Shown: positions 9,197 to 20,599 of the stretch, one piece after another | How positions within the stretch are numbered: position 1 is the first letter of the stretch | Layout: every line of letters begins with the position of its first letter | Source of the DNA: Paramyrothecium sp. XJ0827 | Lineage: Eukaryota; Ascomycota; Sordariomycetes; Hypocreales; Stachybotryaceae | Assembly: GCA_020881915.1 (NCBI GenBank) | Contig: JAJFPB010000005.1 | Coordinates: forward strand, 1,240,001-1,304,000 | Length of the DNA: 64,000 bases | Direction: 5' to 3' | Made by a program: the position numbers and the translations under genes | Notes under the pieces: generated by a model | Told to the model about the DNA's origin: nothing | Seen by the model: only the letters and a program-made list of their open reading frames with translations | Database searches by the model: none

Positions 9197-12100
9197 ATGC
9201 CTCGTGGCCGTGGGGGTAAGAAGCGGACCGCTTCTGGTAACAATGAAGGCCGTGCCAGTAAACGCCAGAAACCGCCAAAGAAGGATCCTCGAAATGAAAA
9301 TGACGACACAGATCTAGCCAATCAAGACGACGAGGACAAGAACTCAGAAAATGATGACCTTGGTGAAGCAGAAGACACGGCAGAGATTCAATTTCCACAT
9401 GATACGCCCACATTTGTCAAAACAACCGTCAAGTTCTTCCGACAAAGCAATGAAGAACAAGATGCCCAGGTCGCCCAGTTCCAGGACGAAGAACTCCTCA
9501 CGTTCTGCCAAAAGGTCCAAGATACCATTAGCCACGCATCGATCATCGACAAAGGAATATCCTCCATCCTTACTACAGAGCGTTTTCAGCGTATGATGGA
9601 ATACGCTGCGGATCTTAACCATATGAAGAACACCCTTGTCGCCACCAAAGCTGCCCAGGACAAGGCAGACAGGAAGAAAAAGAGGAAAAACAAAGAAGGA
9701 GACATACGCGACATGTCGCCTGGAGCAGTAGCTGAAGTGTCGTCTGCAGCTCCAGACCCACCACTCCCATCCGCCCCGGTCGCATTATCCCAGCAGCCAA
9801 ATCCAGAAGCGGGTCCAAGCGGCCATCAACAAAGCGAACAAGCTTCAGACTCAGCGAATCAGGATCAGGCCCTCTACAAACCACTGCAACCGCTTCCTGT
9901 TGCCACAGAAGCCGTCGGTAATGATAGCAAGCCTGGTGACTGGAAGGCTGGCAGACCATTTCTCGCGTACAGGAACTTCTACGTCAACGATGACTCCTTT
10001 GTTGACCACCCGCCAAACTTTGCCAAGAAGTCCTTTGATAAACTCTACGCCGCGTATCAGAAGGATTACGATAAAAGGCCCACTGGGTCCAAGGTGCTCG
10101 GTGCAGGGGCCCAACCACCGGACACCTGGGTGGCAGCCTACCTCGGATTCGCAAGCATAGCTGCATACCTCACGTTTCTCGACAGGGAATGTAAGTTGCC
10201 TTATTACTCTTCTTCCTCCATAAGCATCTCATCTTGGTATTCCCAAGTGGGTTGAAATAACTATCGTTTCTGCAAGCCAGGCAGCAACTACAGTTTCTAC
10301 ATCTCCCATTTTCTGTCATTACAAGACCAGCCTCACTGACATTTACTCCGCTACAGTACCTCGAGCTATCGACGAGTATGCTGGCATTGTCCTCAAGAGA
10401 AAGGATGTGGCTGAGGAGCTCGACCACCAAAAGCTTTCCGCTTACAATTGTAAGACGGTGCTACCCCAGAGCAATAAGATTTGGGGAATGTTCCGAACCA
10501 TTGACGAAACTCATGGATGGCTGTGTCGAGCACTGATGGAGTCAGATGCGACGGTGGTCTAGAGTACCCCGCCGTATCTGAGAGAGTCAAGGGCGGGCAA
10601 CACCATCCCTGGATGGACCGATAAGAAGATCGACCAGAAGCTGTCGACTATTGCAGCTATGTTCTCACTGATGAGGCATTTCCCTACTAGGTTTCGATCT
10701 GGGAGCCACCCCCCCCCTTCGGCTGACTTGGCAAATTACACTTGGGGATTCAATCATGAGGACTGGAATCGCGCCCTTACTGTCATCAATGCGTTCAAAA
10801 ATCGACGAGCCAGGACGAGCGGGCCGGCAGACAATTGCTCCCAATTCTCACCAATTTTCTACGGGTATGTTACTCCCGAGAACATGGAAGCCCAATCGGT
10901 GGCAGAAATGGAAAAGCACCAAAAGGGTGTACTTGCGGAGATTGAGCTCTTGCACGAAGGAATGGCTGAAGTTTTCGCTGCTGAGATGGAGGAGGACCTT
11001 GACCAGGAACCGACGACAAGTCAGCTTATCTTAGGCTTTCGAAACATCAAGGGTGGTGTTAAGCTTACTGACGAGCAAGGGGAAATCCCAGACTCAACTC
11101 GAGACGGGTTGCTCGCGGTGGAGTTAGAGTCCCGTTTCGTCGCAGCTGTAGAGGGCGATAAACCGAAAGGCGACCTTGGCGAAACACTGAAGGGTAGACG
11201 TCAAGCCGGTATGGAGGAGCTCGCACCTTTCACCGATCAAGAGAGAAGGCATCTCATTCGCGCGCTCAAGCAGCGTGCCAATGAACAACCCAGAGTGCAG
11301 TCAACGGAAGACACACCGGTCGGTCTACTCAACGAGGATGGCCAAGATACCCGGCCAGCTCTGATCGCCGAAGCTGAAGCACATGTGGAGACTGAGACCC
11401 TCAAAGAGTTGGGACATCTAGCCCCGGTATACGATGACTTTCCACCTGAAGAGCTGGACCTTGAGAAAATCGCAAAAGAGGTCGGATTTGAAAGTTGGGA
11501 GACACTGCGTACGAATCCAGACCCCGAAGTGAACCCCAACGCTACGGCCATGCCTTTTCAACTTGTGGACGCCTTTGATATCGCAAACAAAATGGACAGC
11601 CCGCTACGCGCCGCTATCATAGCCAATGAATGTGGCACAGGGAAAACAGTTACCTACCTTCTCTCCCTAAGGATATCCATCGAGCGACGCCAAAAGAGGA
11701 TCGAGTCTGGCGAGATTACAGTGGGCGAGGACGATCTGATGCATAAGCCGTCTGCTGTTTTCATGCCTTCTAACACCATTGATCAATTCTTCCGCTGCAT
11801 TGAAAACTTTTTTCAAGGCTACTACAAAGCATGGTCGGTATACCAAACCCAAAGCAGTTGTACGGCACCCAGTCGCGCTCAGTTCACTTTGGGTAACGCA
11901 GACGAAGTCCAAAAAGTGGTCAACAAGCTTAGACTCAAGCACACTGATCCAGAGGTAAGTGCAGACGGTTTCATTGTCCAGACTCGGTCTACCAACCTAC
12001 CTTAGAATTACTTCGTGGATATGGTTCAAGGATCGAGTAACTATAGTTGCTTCACAATAACAAAAGAACTATAGTTATTTGATGCCCGATTTGTCCTGCA

Positions 12101-14737
12101 TTTCGGAACACACAGTGGCTAATCCTTGTATAGACAGCGCGAAATATCTTTGTCATGCCTTACTCTACCGCCGTGAAGAGGATTGTTGAGAAGGGAAGAG
12201 CCAAACGAGTCAGCCGCGGGACACTGGATTCTCTCGAATCGGGTGAGATACGCGACGAAAGCACCGTTATATATGATGATGGTGCAGACGAAAGCGACGA
12301 TGCAGCCTACCGCCCTGATCTCGAGGTTGATGCTACTGCTGAACAGGCCCCTATCAAAATGCGGGTTGAGAACATGGAACTGAATTGGGTTATATGTGAT
12401 GAGGCTCACTTCGCTAAAACCAGGACATCACACACGCATCAGATGCTTCGTGCTCTTTCTCGAGAGGCAATTATGTTTGTGTCTGCGACACTAATGTCGA
12501 ATCACGTGCTTGATATCCTTGGGTTCACCAACCTGATATGGAACCCCGCGTGGCCCTTTGTGTTCCGAAGTTCTGGCGGAGAGGAGGCGGATTCCTTCTA
12601 TAAGGATGGTGAACTATGGGAGAAGGTGAAGAAGGGTGAGAGCTATCTCGGGATAGGTCTTCCCCGCCTTCTGGGCGATGCAGGAGATATGGATCCTCGA
12701 GACGAGTTCGGAATGACGGAGCGCGAGCTCCAGCATCGTGACGAGTACATTACAGCTGTCAGTCAGGGGCAACTCCCAATGTTCATGATGAATCCTGGCT
12801 TGATCGCAAGCATGGCCAGAAAGACGAATCACGACACCGACTTCTCAATGCACGTCGTTCGACCTCTTCTTCGAATGCTTGCCATTAGGCGAAGCATGCT
12901 CACGAAGTTGACACTCCCAGACGGCACCTTTGCTTGGGCTGGCAAGGGCTTAAAACCAATGAAGATCACGACAGTCGAGTTGCGTCCTGATGCGAGCAAT
13001 AGGCGCACCATCCTTCGCCAGTTCACAGGTCTGAAAGAACTGCTCTATACTCAAACCCCACCAAATAAGCAGCAGCATGTTGGAAATGGACAGGTGGCGA
13101 CTAAGGGGGCCGTCATGATGAACGGCAATATACTGAGACGCCTCGCGTTAGGCTCTACGGACATGCATAATCTCACGCTCACCTCGATGACCATAAGAAA
13201 ACTCAAACTTCTTGGTGATCGTGTCTTTCAAGAGGAACACGAAGAAATAGGCTCTTGTACGCAATCTAGAGTTCAGCCGGACCCAATCGGCCAAGACGAG
13301 GCTGGGGTTGCGCCCGATCGTCACCCCGACGCACCCAGCAAGCTGTCACGGACCATTAACCCAAAGGTCAAGCCTGTCGCCGCCGGGTCATCTGAAGTTA
13401 ACTCGATCAGCATGCAGTCGAGTGACGGCGGATTGGTCTGGAGATTCATGCTGGTAAGAGCAAGCTCTATGTACAAATGGCCAACAGAGCGAATCCAGCA
13501 GATTTTGTGCACCTGCCATGACTCCCCGAAATACGCGTGGGTTGTGGCCAAGGTCCTCGAGATGCAGGAACAGGGGAAACGAATACTCGTATACACGAAC
13601 AACCCACTGACCACCTTGTAAGTCTACTCTCAAATTTCCGACTGGCTCGACACAATCAACCCAGGTCTTCTTTTGGAAGTATGGGTTGTACAATCTATAG
13701 TTGGCTTGTCAAGACAGCACCAACTATAGATTGTACAACCCAGGTTGCGTGACCGAAGGATTGAATGAAAGAATATTGTGTACTGACAGGTGGATTCTAG
13801 AATCATCACCGCGTTGCTTACTATTGCTGGTGTGCGCACACTCTCTATTGCTAGTCGCCATTCTCCGGAGGAACGTGAAACGAGCGTCCGCCATTTTAAC
13901 CATCCCGGATCAGGATACACCGCTCTTGTGACCTCTATGCAACTATCTGCTTTCGGAGTTGACTTCCATCACGCCTGCTACACCGGTATTATCATGGAGC
14001 CTGCGAAAAGCTTGCAGGTTGAACTTCAAACCTGTGGTCGTACCCACCGTGTAGGACAAATGCACCCAGTCGAGTGGTTTCGGCTGATTTGTCGAGACAC
14101 CTACGACAGCTACCTCGAGGCGCGCAACCTCGAGAAGTACGCGACAACAATGGCTGCTGAGGGTCCCATCAACGATAACATAAAAGGCCAAGCAAGAATT
14201 ATGGTTTGTTATGAGTTGTTGCGTGAGTTTTTAGGGCAGGATGTCAGTCGATACCCTCGCATCGCGGTTGACTGGCATCGGATGGATTCCGACGAGCTCC
14301 GCGCAGAAGGCCTCTTTTACAGCGCTCTCGCCCGAGCCATAAATAAGGAGCCAGAATTATCGCGCGGTCTAGACACGTCCACAGCAGCGGACATCGCAGC
14401 GCGATGGACACCCTCTACAGAGATCACCAAGGATCACTTCCACGGGTCTGTGGAGATCGTCCCTGAGAACATGAGGGTCAAGTTGGGGAATTTTCGTCTT
14501 GGTGACAAAGAGGCGGAGGCACAGCGGGACGCCGAGATAAGTGTGGACGCTGTTCCAAGGAACCGTAGACCCGAATCCAAAGGCGTATGGCGGCGTGGGT
14601 CAGAGGACGACGCTTCTGATTTTAATGAAGACAACACACTAGCCGACCCTCGCACACCAGAAAATAGGACTGTCGTCGATTCCAAGCTTGATGGCGGTCA
14701 AATGCGGGAGGGTCCCAAAAAACCCGACAGAATCTAG
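9197..14737 (+). CDS. Large SNF2-like ATPase with one in-frame stop, four exons, about 1670 codons
   Basis: Exons 9197-10190, 10357-11954, 12134-13617 and 13801-14737 join in frame to 1671 codons. The N-terminal 130 residues are Lys/Arg then Asp/Glu rich, with a likely nuclear signal (KRQKPPKK). The ATPase core shows Walker A (IANECGTGKTVTYLL, near 11620-11665), motif Ia (AVFMPSNTIDQF), Walker B (WVICDEAHFAKT, near 12385), motif III (FVSATLMSN), and the C-terminal lobe with HSPEERETSVRHF, QLSAFGVDF and GRTHRVGQ (near 13860-14060). These define an SNF2-type remodeller/translocase. A TAG at 10560-10562 interrupts exon 2. CAG or TGG to TAG would each be a single C:G to T:A change, as RIP produces. 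No plausible intron removes it, so the gene is either broken, or read as two proteins with the second starting at 10659. All three introns are long (166, 179 and 183 bases) and each holds an inverted pair of the island motif. Confidence 0.75.
10250..10306. promoter_or_regulatory. Inverted motif pair in intron 1 of the SNF2-like gene
   Basis: TAACTATCGTTTCTGC (10257-10272) and CAACTACAGTTTCTAC (10285-10300) lie close together within the 166-base intron, flanked by GGG on the left and CCC on the right as in other copies. They are more diverged than the other pairs. Confidence 0.55.
10560..10562 (+). other. In-frame TAG stop inside the SNF2-like gene
   Basis: The frame is open for about 32 codons on either side and reads protein-like (AGNTIPGWTDKKIDQKL follows). 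The stop separates the basic/acidic N-terminal region from the ATPase core. Confidence 0.85.
12037..12080. promoter_or_regulatory. Inverted motif pair in intron 2 of the SNF2-like gene
   Basis: TAACTATAGTT and AACTATAGTTA are exact reverse complements (and near-palindromes), separated by 18 bases. Confidence 0.7.
13681..13742. repeat. Perfect inverted repeat (23-base arms) in intron 3 of the SNF2-like gene
   Basis: The left arm begins TGGGTTGTACAATCTATAGT and the right arm ends ACTATAGATTGTACAACCCA. The 23-base arms match exactly around a loop of about 16 bases. It carries the island's CTATAG core and would form a very stable hairpin in the pre-mRNA. Confidence 0.9.
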
Positions 14738-15054
14738 CCACTCATATTAGGCACATCCTCACACACGGCCCTCTTTGACATGTTTGAATAAGGGATTTCG
14801 AATCTGGCCGGGCAATAGCAGTCTCCATAAGACTGTGAAAGACATCGAGAATTGCTCACGCTGGAAGGATTGGAGGCTCAGGGTAAGAGTCGGTAATGAC
14901 GACGACCTCTAGGTTTACTAAACAGGTAGCTCAAGGATCTTATTTAGCTTTAGATCTGCCAGATATGGAGAAAGTTATTGCTTCGGCTCCTGGACATCCT
15001 GCAACGTTCGTGTATACCATCGCCATCACTAAAACGGGCTTTCGGTTTGACTTG
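14738..15054. other. Spacer, no supported gene
   Basis: About 320 bases after the SNF2-like stop with no coding signal. The promoter of the next gene begins at its end. Confidence 0.5.
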
Positions 15055-15228
15055 TAATAACTTTAGTTCGTGACTGAGAGATGGGTGGAGCTGCAAAAGG
15101 TGCAGAGGCTTCATCTAAAAGGGCTACCCCATGAGATGGTCACTCTGTCCTGCAACTTACACTCCTTCGTATCTAATATGAAGCCGGTGAACCCTTCTCC
15201 CAACACCAACTACAGTTACTACAGCCCA
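15055..15228. promoter_or_regulatory. Promoter inverted pair of the CTATAG palindrome
   Basis: TAATAACTTTAGTTCGTGAC (15056-15075) is the distal copy and CAACTACAGTTACTACAGCC (15207-15226) the proximal copy, about 40 bases before the ATG at 15263. The distal form resembles the one at 8911 (TAATAACTATAG..CGTGAC). Confidence 0.6.
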
Positions 15229-15262
15229 CCTCTGCACCGACGACAACATCGATCATCCTACA

Positions 15263-15926
15263 ATGCCTCCCAATCCTTTCGAAACCACCAGCGCTGCTGA
15301 CTGGGCGGCACTCCAGAAGCCTGAGTACAAGCTGTTTTTCATAACGACCCACGAGTATCTCTCCCAGCGGTGCACAGAATGTCTATTCCACCAAAGAGAG
15401 TGCAAGGGCACACCAGGTGAGAGTCTAACACCACTACCGCGAAAAACATATTGGCCGTATCTGACAATTGGTTTTGATAAAGGTTCAACTTGCGATCACT
15501 GCATTCAAGATGGCACAAGCAAAGCCTGCAAGCCAATTGGCCAAGTCCTCCATCTGACGACCAACGTACCAGTTGCACCCGCTGGTACAAGGATGACAAT
15601 GGCCAGCCGTATCGCTCATGACTACTTGAGCCGATTTGTGAGCACTCTGTTTCCTCTACCGCCGCCTATTGGAACTTCCATTGTCCGGGTTACTGACTTG
15701 GCCATTCAGGAGGGGCGTGATGGCGTGGAAAAGGCAATCTTGACTGTTGAGGTACTCGAGCATCACACAATTACACTCACACCAGTGACATGAAGCTAAC
15801 ACATAGCAGAATTGTCAGCAAGATGACGCATCGCGCATTTTACTCCGAGGTTTCCTCAAGGATATCGAAGACGAGGCCCGCCAAAACAAGCCCGCCGCTA
15901 ATCGCGATGGACAAGAGCGAAATTAA
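15263..15926 (+). CDS. Small protein with a Zn2Cys6-like cysteine array, three exons, 179 aa
   Basis: Exons 15263-15416, 15483-15751 and 15810-15926 join in frame. After splicing, six cysteines at residues 37, 40, 47, 55, 58 and 67 are spaced C-x2-C-x6-C-x7-C-x2-C-x8-C. That matches the binuclear zinc cluster of fungal Gal4-type regulators (C-x2-C-x6-C-x5-12-C-x2-C-x6-9-C), with the usual proline in the central loop (KGTPGST). The residues between cysteines 2 and 3 (LFHQRE) are less basic than in typical family members, and no fungal-TF middle homology region fits in 179 residues, so this is a variant or stand-alone zinc protein. Intron 1 (66 bases) is a multiple of three without stops; retaining it would insert 22 residues into the loop between the two cysteine triplets. 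It is preceded by a motif pair, which makes it a candidate regulator of the island. That role is inference. Confidence 0.6.
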
Positions 15927-16601
15927 GACATTCGAACGTATGATCTAAGGACCTCTACGTATTAGAAATGTTGGTGTTGGGCCAAATCGGCAACGTCTCT
16001 TGATAGAGGATTAACAAACCAAGCCCCGCGGAGAGATTTTATACAATCTTTGAACTTATGTGAGGTTAACAGTAGCTTCCCACCCACAACTCAAACAACA
16101 TACAATACATACCTGAAACGAAGTGCATGATTGATGTTAGGACAAAGGAAAAGATTTTTCTTGTTCAATGTGGGGAGGGTCGTGCATATTGTCTACCTGT
16201 AGGGTAGATCTAGGGCAGTCCGCACCTATTGAGCTTGGCCAAAACCTGATCCGTCCAAAATATCATCCCATACCTGCACGAATTCATACTTCCGCATTAG
16301 TGAGCTCGACCGGTTGAAAGTGAGATATTGTAACTAGGATTGAGGAAGTTATTTTCGCTCGTACAGAATGAAAGGGTGCCGGCCAAGATGTCGAGACGTT
16401 CAACACTCACTCACTGGTGAGCATGTAGTAGAAGAATACGATAATGATCTCATGTGGTGAGTACGACCAAACAAGACCATGGCATGGGTAAGAGGCAACG
16501 CTTCGTACCAAAGGGACTCTTTCACGGGAAGCTCAAAGTTGAGGTACCCTAGCGAAGATGGGGAAATGGTTCGTGAGGCAAAAGCCAGGTCAACAGCGAG
16601 G
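15927..16601. other. Spacer, no supported gene
   Basis: Roughly 670 bases with no convincing coding frame. Short open frames lack protein features. The next promoter pair begins at 16602. Confidence 0.5.
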
Positions 16602-16737
16602 TGTAGAAACTATAGTGCCACTCACCTGTCCGATACTGCCTTATGTAAAGAGATTCACCGCACTTCACTCACAGTCGGAGAACTTAAACCTTTACTTATC
16701 CTCTAGCTTCAGCTTAGCAACTATAGTTTCTACAACT
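16602..16737. promoter_or_regulatory. Promoter inverted pair of the CTATAG palindrome
   Basis: GTAGAAACTATAGTGCC (16603-16619) is distal and CAACTATAGTTTCTACAACT (16718-16737) proximal. The pair is about 130 bases upstream of the ATG at 16865, or 80 upstream of the out-of-frame ATG at 16819. Confidence 0.7.
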
Positions 16738-16864
16738 CCATTTACTCCACGACAAAGTCGATCTACCCAAGCTCTACAACAAAGGTCTCCCCGCCACTCA
16801 CGTGCAGCTTGATCCACCATGCCGTCCCAGGACATTGCTAAAGCTCTTCGAGGTTGGTGGTACC

Positions 16865-17377
16865 ATGGGTTTACATGATGCAGTATTTGACGCCAGTACT
16901 GACGTGCCAAAAGAAGCTGTTGAGAGGCTTGAGAGCATATCGGATTTTGCTCTTACCATGGATCATCACGCATCCGAGGCCGCGTCTGAATGGTCTGACC
17001 GATTCGAGGAAGCCAAAGCAGCCCTTCAGTTGGTTGCTTATCATCACAAGGCCATGATGAAGGCAAACCGAGCTATTCAGGCCTTCATCGAAAGCGCTTT
17101 GGGTAACATGACACGACTCGCGGTATGGAAAATGCTGAGGAACGGAAGAATGGCGGGATTAACCATGTTTTAGGCGAGCAACCGAGAACTGAAGAAAATT
17201 TCCGAAGCTTTGGACAAAGAATGTGTCAGTATTGACGCCAATATCAGCGAATCCTCACCGGATACTGTTTCCGATGGTTCCATCAACCAAGTTTCGTCTG
17301 ATCAAGACATGTCAGACATGTCGTCGGTCGAGGAGCCTGCGGTGTTTCAGCCCGATTCCAAGCCCGCGAACGAATAG
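16865..17377 (+). CDS. Unrecognised helical protein with Ser/Asp-rich tail, two exons, 153 aa
   Basis: I do not recognise the family. The ATG at 16865 is the first in frame. Another ATG at 16819 is in a different frame and would need an intron of only about 31 bases, so I did not use it. Exon 1 (16865-17122) encodes a mostly helical region with evenly spaced Ala/Glu/Lys. An intron at 17123-17173 (51 bases, GTATGG..TTTTAG) leads to exon 2 (17174-17377), which opens with a helix (RELKKISEALDKE) and ends in a Ser/Asp/Glu-rich tail (SSDQDMSDMSSVEEP). Size and layout resemble the protein at 7344-8215. A donor-like GTGAGT directly follows the stop codon, and a full island palindrome lies 20 bases further on, so a 3' UTR intron is possible. 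Confidence 0.55.
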
Positions 17378-17397
17378 GTGAGTTCAGATCTTAACAG

Positions 17398-17422
17398 GTT
17401 ATAGAAACTGTAGTTTCTTCAA
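17398..17422. promoter_or_regulatory. Single full copy of the island palindrome
   Basis: TAGAAACTGTAGTTTCTTCA: both halves abut without a spacer. It lies just downstream of the small helical protein's stop codon. Confidence 0.65.
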
Positions 17423-18206
17423 CCCACTGTCGCTTGGATTTCACTGACAAGAGCTGAAGCTTTGCCCACCCACTTTGAACGGTACTTTAGCGGATGGATA
17501 GCTGGGGGTCTGGTTCACATCATTTCATGGCTGGAGTCGGTAAGGAATCGTTTTGGTTGGGCGACGAGGATGCTAGGAAATATGCCGTTAGATTATAACG
17601 TCGCTGGGCTCTTGGCACGCGGACCTCTTATGTGACTCGGAGACCCAGCCCGAGTAGGTCAGGTTGAGAGCAGTCGCTTTCATGTGATGCTGCATAGACA
17701 AGACGCTATTCTCTACTTGGGATTTTGATGTGCTAGATATGTCGAGAGAGTGCGAGTCGCTGTGCTGTGACCTTCATGTTGTACATCGATTAGGCGATTA
17801 GTCAAACGAGCCTGTTTGGTATATACTTAAGAATAAGGCTATAAATAAGTGAACCAGAGAAAATGTAACAGGATGTCTCGAGTCAATTCCCAGATAGCGA
17901 CTGAAGAAGGATTGAGAAGACTCAGATAATTTTCATGAGTCAGAAATATATAGTAGATTCGGATGCCTTGGATATTACGCCGACAGAAAGGGCCAAGGAA
18001 TACATGTAGACCATGTTAATTTAGCATATAATGCAGAGTTGTAAGAAGCCAATCGAGTCCTATGAGCAACGAAGTTATGAAATCTACCTGAATGACATGA
18101 CCTGCTATTCCATCTCAAACGAGATTCTCCCTGATGAATAAACCCTCTCACGAATCGCATGGTACGGCCGCGGGCTTTGTGAAACACCTGTCCATCCCAA
18201 GCTTTA
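17423..18206. other. Spacer, no supported gene
   Basis: About 780 bases between the ends of the plus-strand gene and the minus-strand gene. No coding frame or repeat was recognised. Confidence 0.5.
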
Positions 18207-20305
18207 TCAGTTAAAACCTGAGTGTTCTAAAGTACCATCCTCATCGCTGTTCTCTTCTTCGCGCTTTCGTTTTTTGGCTCTCCACCTCGCTGCCCTTGCA
18301 TTATTCTGTGCCTTGATGGCTGCAATATCAGCTTCCACTTCTTCCGGGGTCATCTTGGCTCTTCTCTTTTCTAGTGCCTTTTGCCGTCCTCCATTACGAC
18401 GGTACTTGTCTTGCCTTCTCTTCATGGACTCCTTCCCCTTCTCGGTGTGACGGTGTTTCGCATCATACTTTCTGTGATAATCACGACGGGCCTGATCTGC
18501 CGCGTCTCTTTCTTCCCGAGTCATTTTTTCCCTCCTGGCTTTTCTGCCAAGTTGTTGAGAGATGTTGCACTTCTCCTTGTTGTTTGCCCTCCACTCCTTC
18601 ATTTTGTTCTTCCCGTGCTCGGAGACCACGTAGGCTAACTTGTAAGTGCGCTGGGCAGCGCGCTGAGCAGCCTTCTGTTCCTCGGTTCTGTTGGCCCGGG
18701 ACTTAGCAGCGGAAGCCCTCAAGGATGCCTTCCCGTTACTCGAGGTCCTCCATGCCTTCATTTTGTCCTTCCCCTTTACGGAGTTTCGGTACTTGGTGAA
18801 CCTGTGTTTCCCCTTTTGATAATTCTCATTATTGCGGAGGAGACGAGCGTATTCGGTTGTGAAACCCCCCTTCAGCCAATGAAGAGAGGGAGGGAGGAAC
18901 GAATCTAGCACGGCCCAGGCATTGGAATCCTGATAAGCCTCAAATATGTGCATAGTGATAATGTTGAGATGCTGGTCAAGAGTGGCTTCTGTGAATGAAG
19001 ATGGGACCTTGCATATAATCGCTTGTATGAGTTCAGCATTCGCCATACCGGATGACGTGTTCGGATCACCATATTGAATAGCAGCCTTGCTGGAGTTGCT
19101 AGCACACGAAAACGCAGTGTTTGTGTGGCGCCAGTCTATTGCGATGTGGGATTCTTTCAAGTCCAGATAATCCATTATCCTTATCATCTGGACTTTGGAG
19201 GATCTTGAACTGGCAGGGGGGTCCTGATCTTGGACCAACGAATGAAGCTGAGGCACACCTGATCGGCGCAAGACATTGGCAAAAGCGTGGAGGTGGTCAT
19301 GCTTTTGGAATGTGTATGAGGGCGCGATTGTGCGTCCAATGTCATCGAGGGCTGGCATTAACTGGTCTTCAAACAGCCGTAGCACGACACGACTCCACCC
19401 AGTGAATTGGTTTTCAAGTAGAATGATTGGATGCCATGGAATCCGATGAAAACTTCTAGTAAATCGTCGGTCGTCCAAGATGTTGAATCCACGTGCATAT
19501 GCTGTGACTGATCGGGAGAATCCCAAGGTACTGTGGACTTGAATATTAAACACATTCTTGGCGATTAGAACCTCTGTCATTGTAGCAAGAGAGAGGATGA
19601 GCTCTTCTCTGGCACTTTGTATCCCGGGACACCTGCGATCTTCCGAGTCTCTCCGACATTGTTTTCGGTAGTTGAGAGCGAGTATACCGACTGCCATTGT
19701 GTTCTCGATATCTGAAAGCGTAAGTGAAACCGAATAAGGTGGCGGGGTTAGAGAAAATACATACATTTGGCGAGCGTTTTTATAAATAGGTAGGTGAACC
19801 GTGGTTCAGCTTCAGCATCACCTACGCGCGTGTCATGATGTGGGCAATGCAAAGCAATCAATACAACCTTTCTCCCCCTATTTCTTTCGAACTGTTCCAT
19901 CAACGGCCAAACCCATCCACTTGATGGTGGAAACCGAGTTTTGAATCCATTCAGAAAGATTCGCAGGTCACCTTCGGAACGGTTTTCGCTGAAGTAGCGT
20001 AGAATAACCAGGAGCTCGTTCAGCGAGGCATCGGTCGCAAATTCTTCCTCTAGGATTGTTGGGTCTGACCAGGAACGCGATTTCCGGGATGACATGGGCC
20101 ACCGTCTTATCCCACTAAGCTCGATAGGCACTGGGCCATGGAATAGAGATAGTAGAGAGCCATCTAACTCGGAAGGGGAGGACGTGTCAGTCTGATGTTT
20201 TAGTGGGTGTTCGTTGTGGTTTAGAACATCAGGTGGTACACAGGAGTGGGACTTTGTTGGGTAGTCCAAGCGCTGCTTATCGTCACATTCAGGAAGAGGC
20301 TCCAT
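18207..20305 (-). CDS. Island paralogue A: unrecognised protein with a long basic C-terminal tail, about 681 aa
   Basis: Two exons (19765-20305 and 18207-19711) join through a 53-base phase-1 intron. Residues from about 85 on (LLVILRYFSENRSEGDLRIF ... ERNRGRKVVLIALHCP ... YRKQCRRDSEDRRCP ... FHRIPWHP) align along their length with the plus-strand gene at 21098-22510. The intron falls at the same place and phase in both, so the two are paralogues. The last 190 residues are unique to this copy. They are strongly basic, with repeated segments of the type KGKDKMKAWR / HGKNKMKEWR / KGKESMKRR ending in RWRAKKRKREEE, which looks like a nucleic-acid-binding and nuclear-targeting tail. The 5' end is uncertain. 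The frame stays open to about 20,440, where a GCTAAC..AACAG acceptor suggests a further upstream exon; an alternative ~41-base intron is also possible. No known domain is recognised. Confidence 0.6.
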
Positions 20306-20599
20306 AAATGTTGGATGTATGGTTGGTGTAAATGGTTTACAAGGTGAGGGAGTGAGTCGCGATCTCCTTTTGCGTCGCCGACGATGTCCTGGAATGACGA
20401 CGAGTAAGGTAGATGAGGGGTGCTGTTCATGTTAGCATCTGACGATATGGCCATGGAAACCTCAATCACCTACTTGTGCATGTGAACACTGAGGGATAGA
20501 ACACGACACAAAGAATGACTCTGGGGTGGTAATCGCCTGGGAAATGGAACAGAATGGATGATCTAGACGGCGACACACAAGGAATGGTAACGGGAAGAT

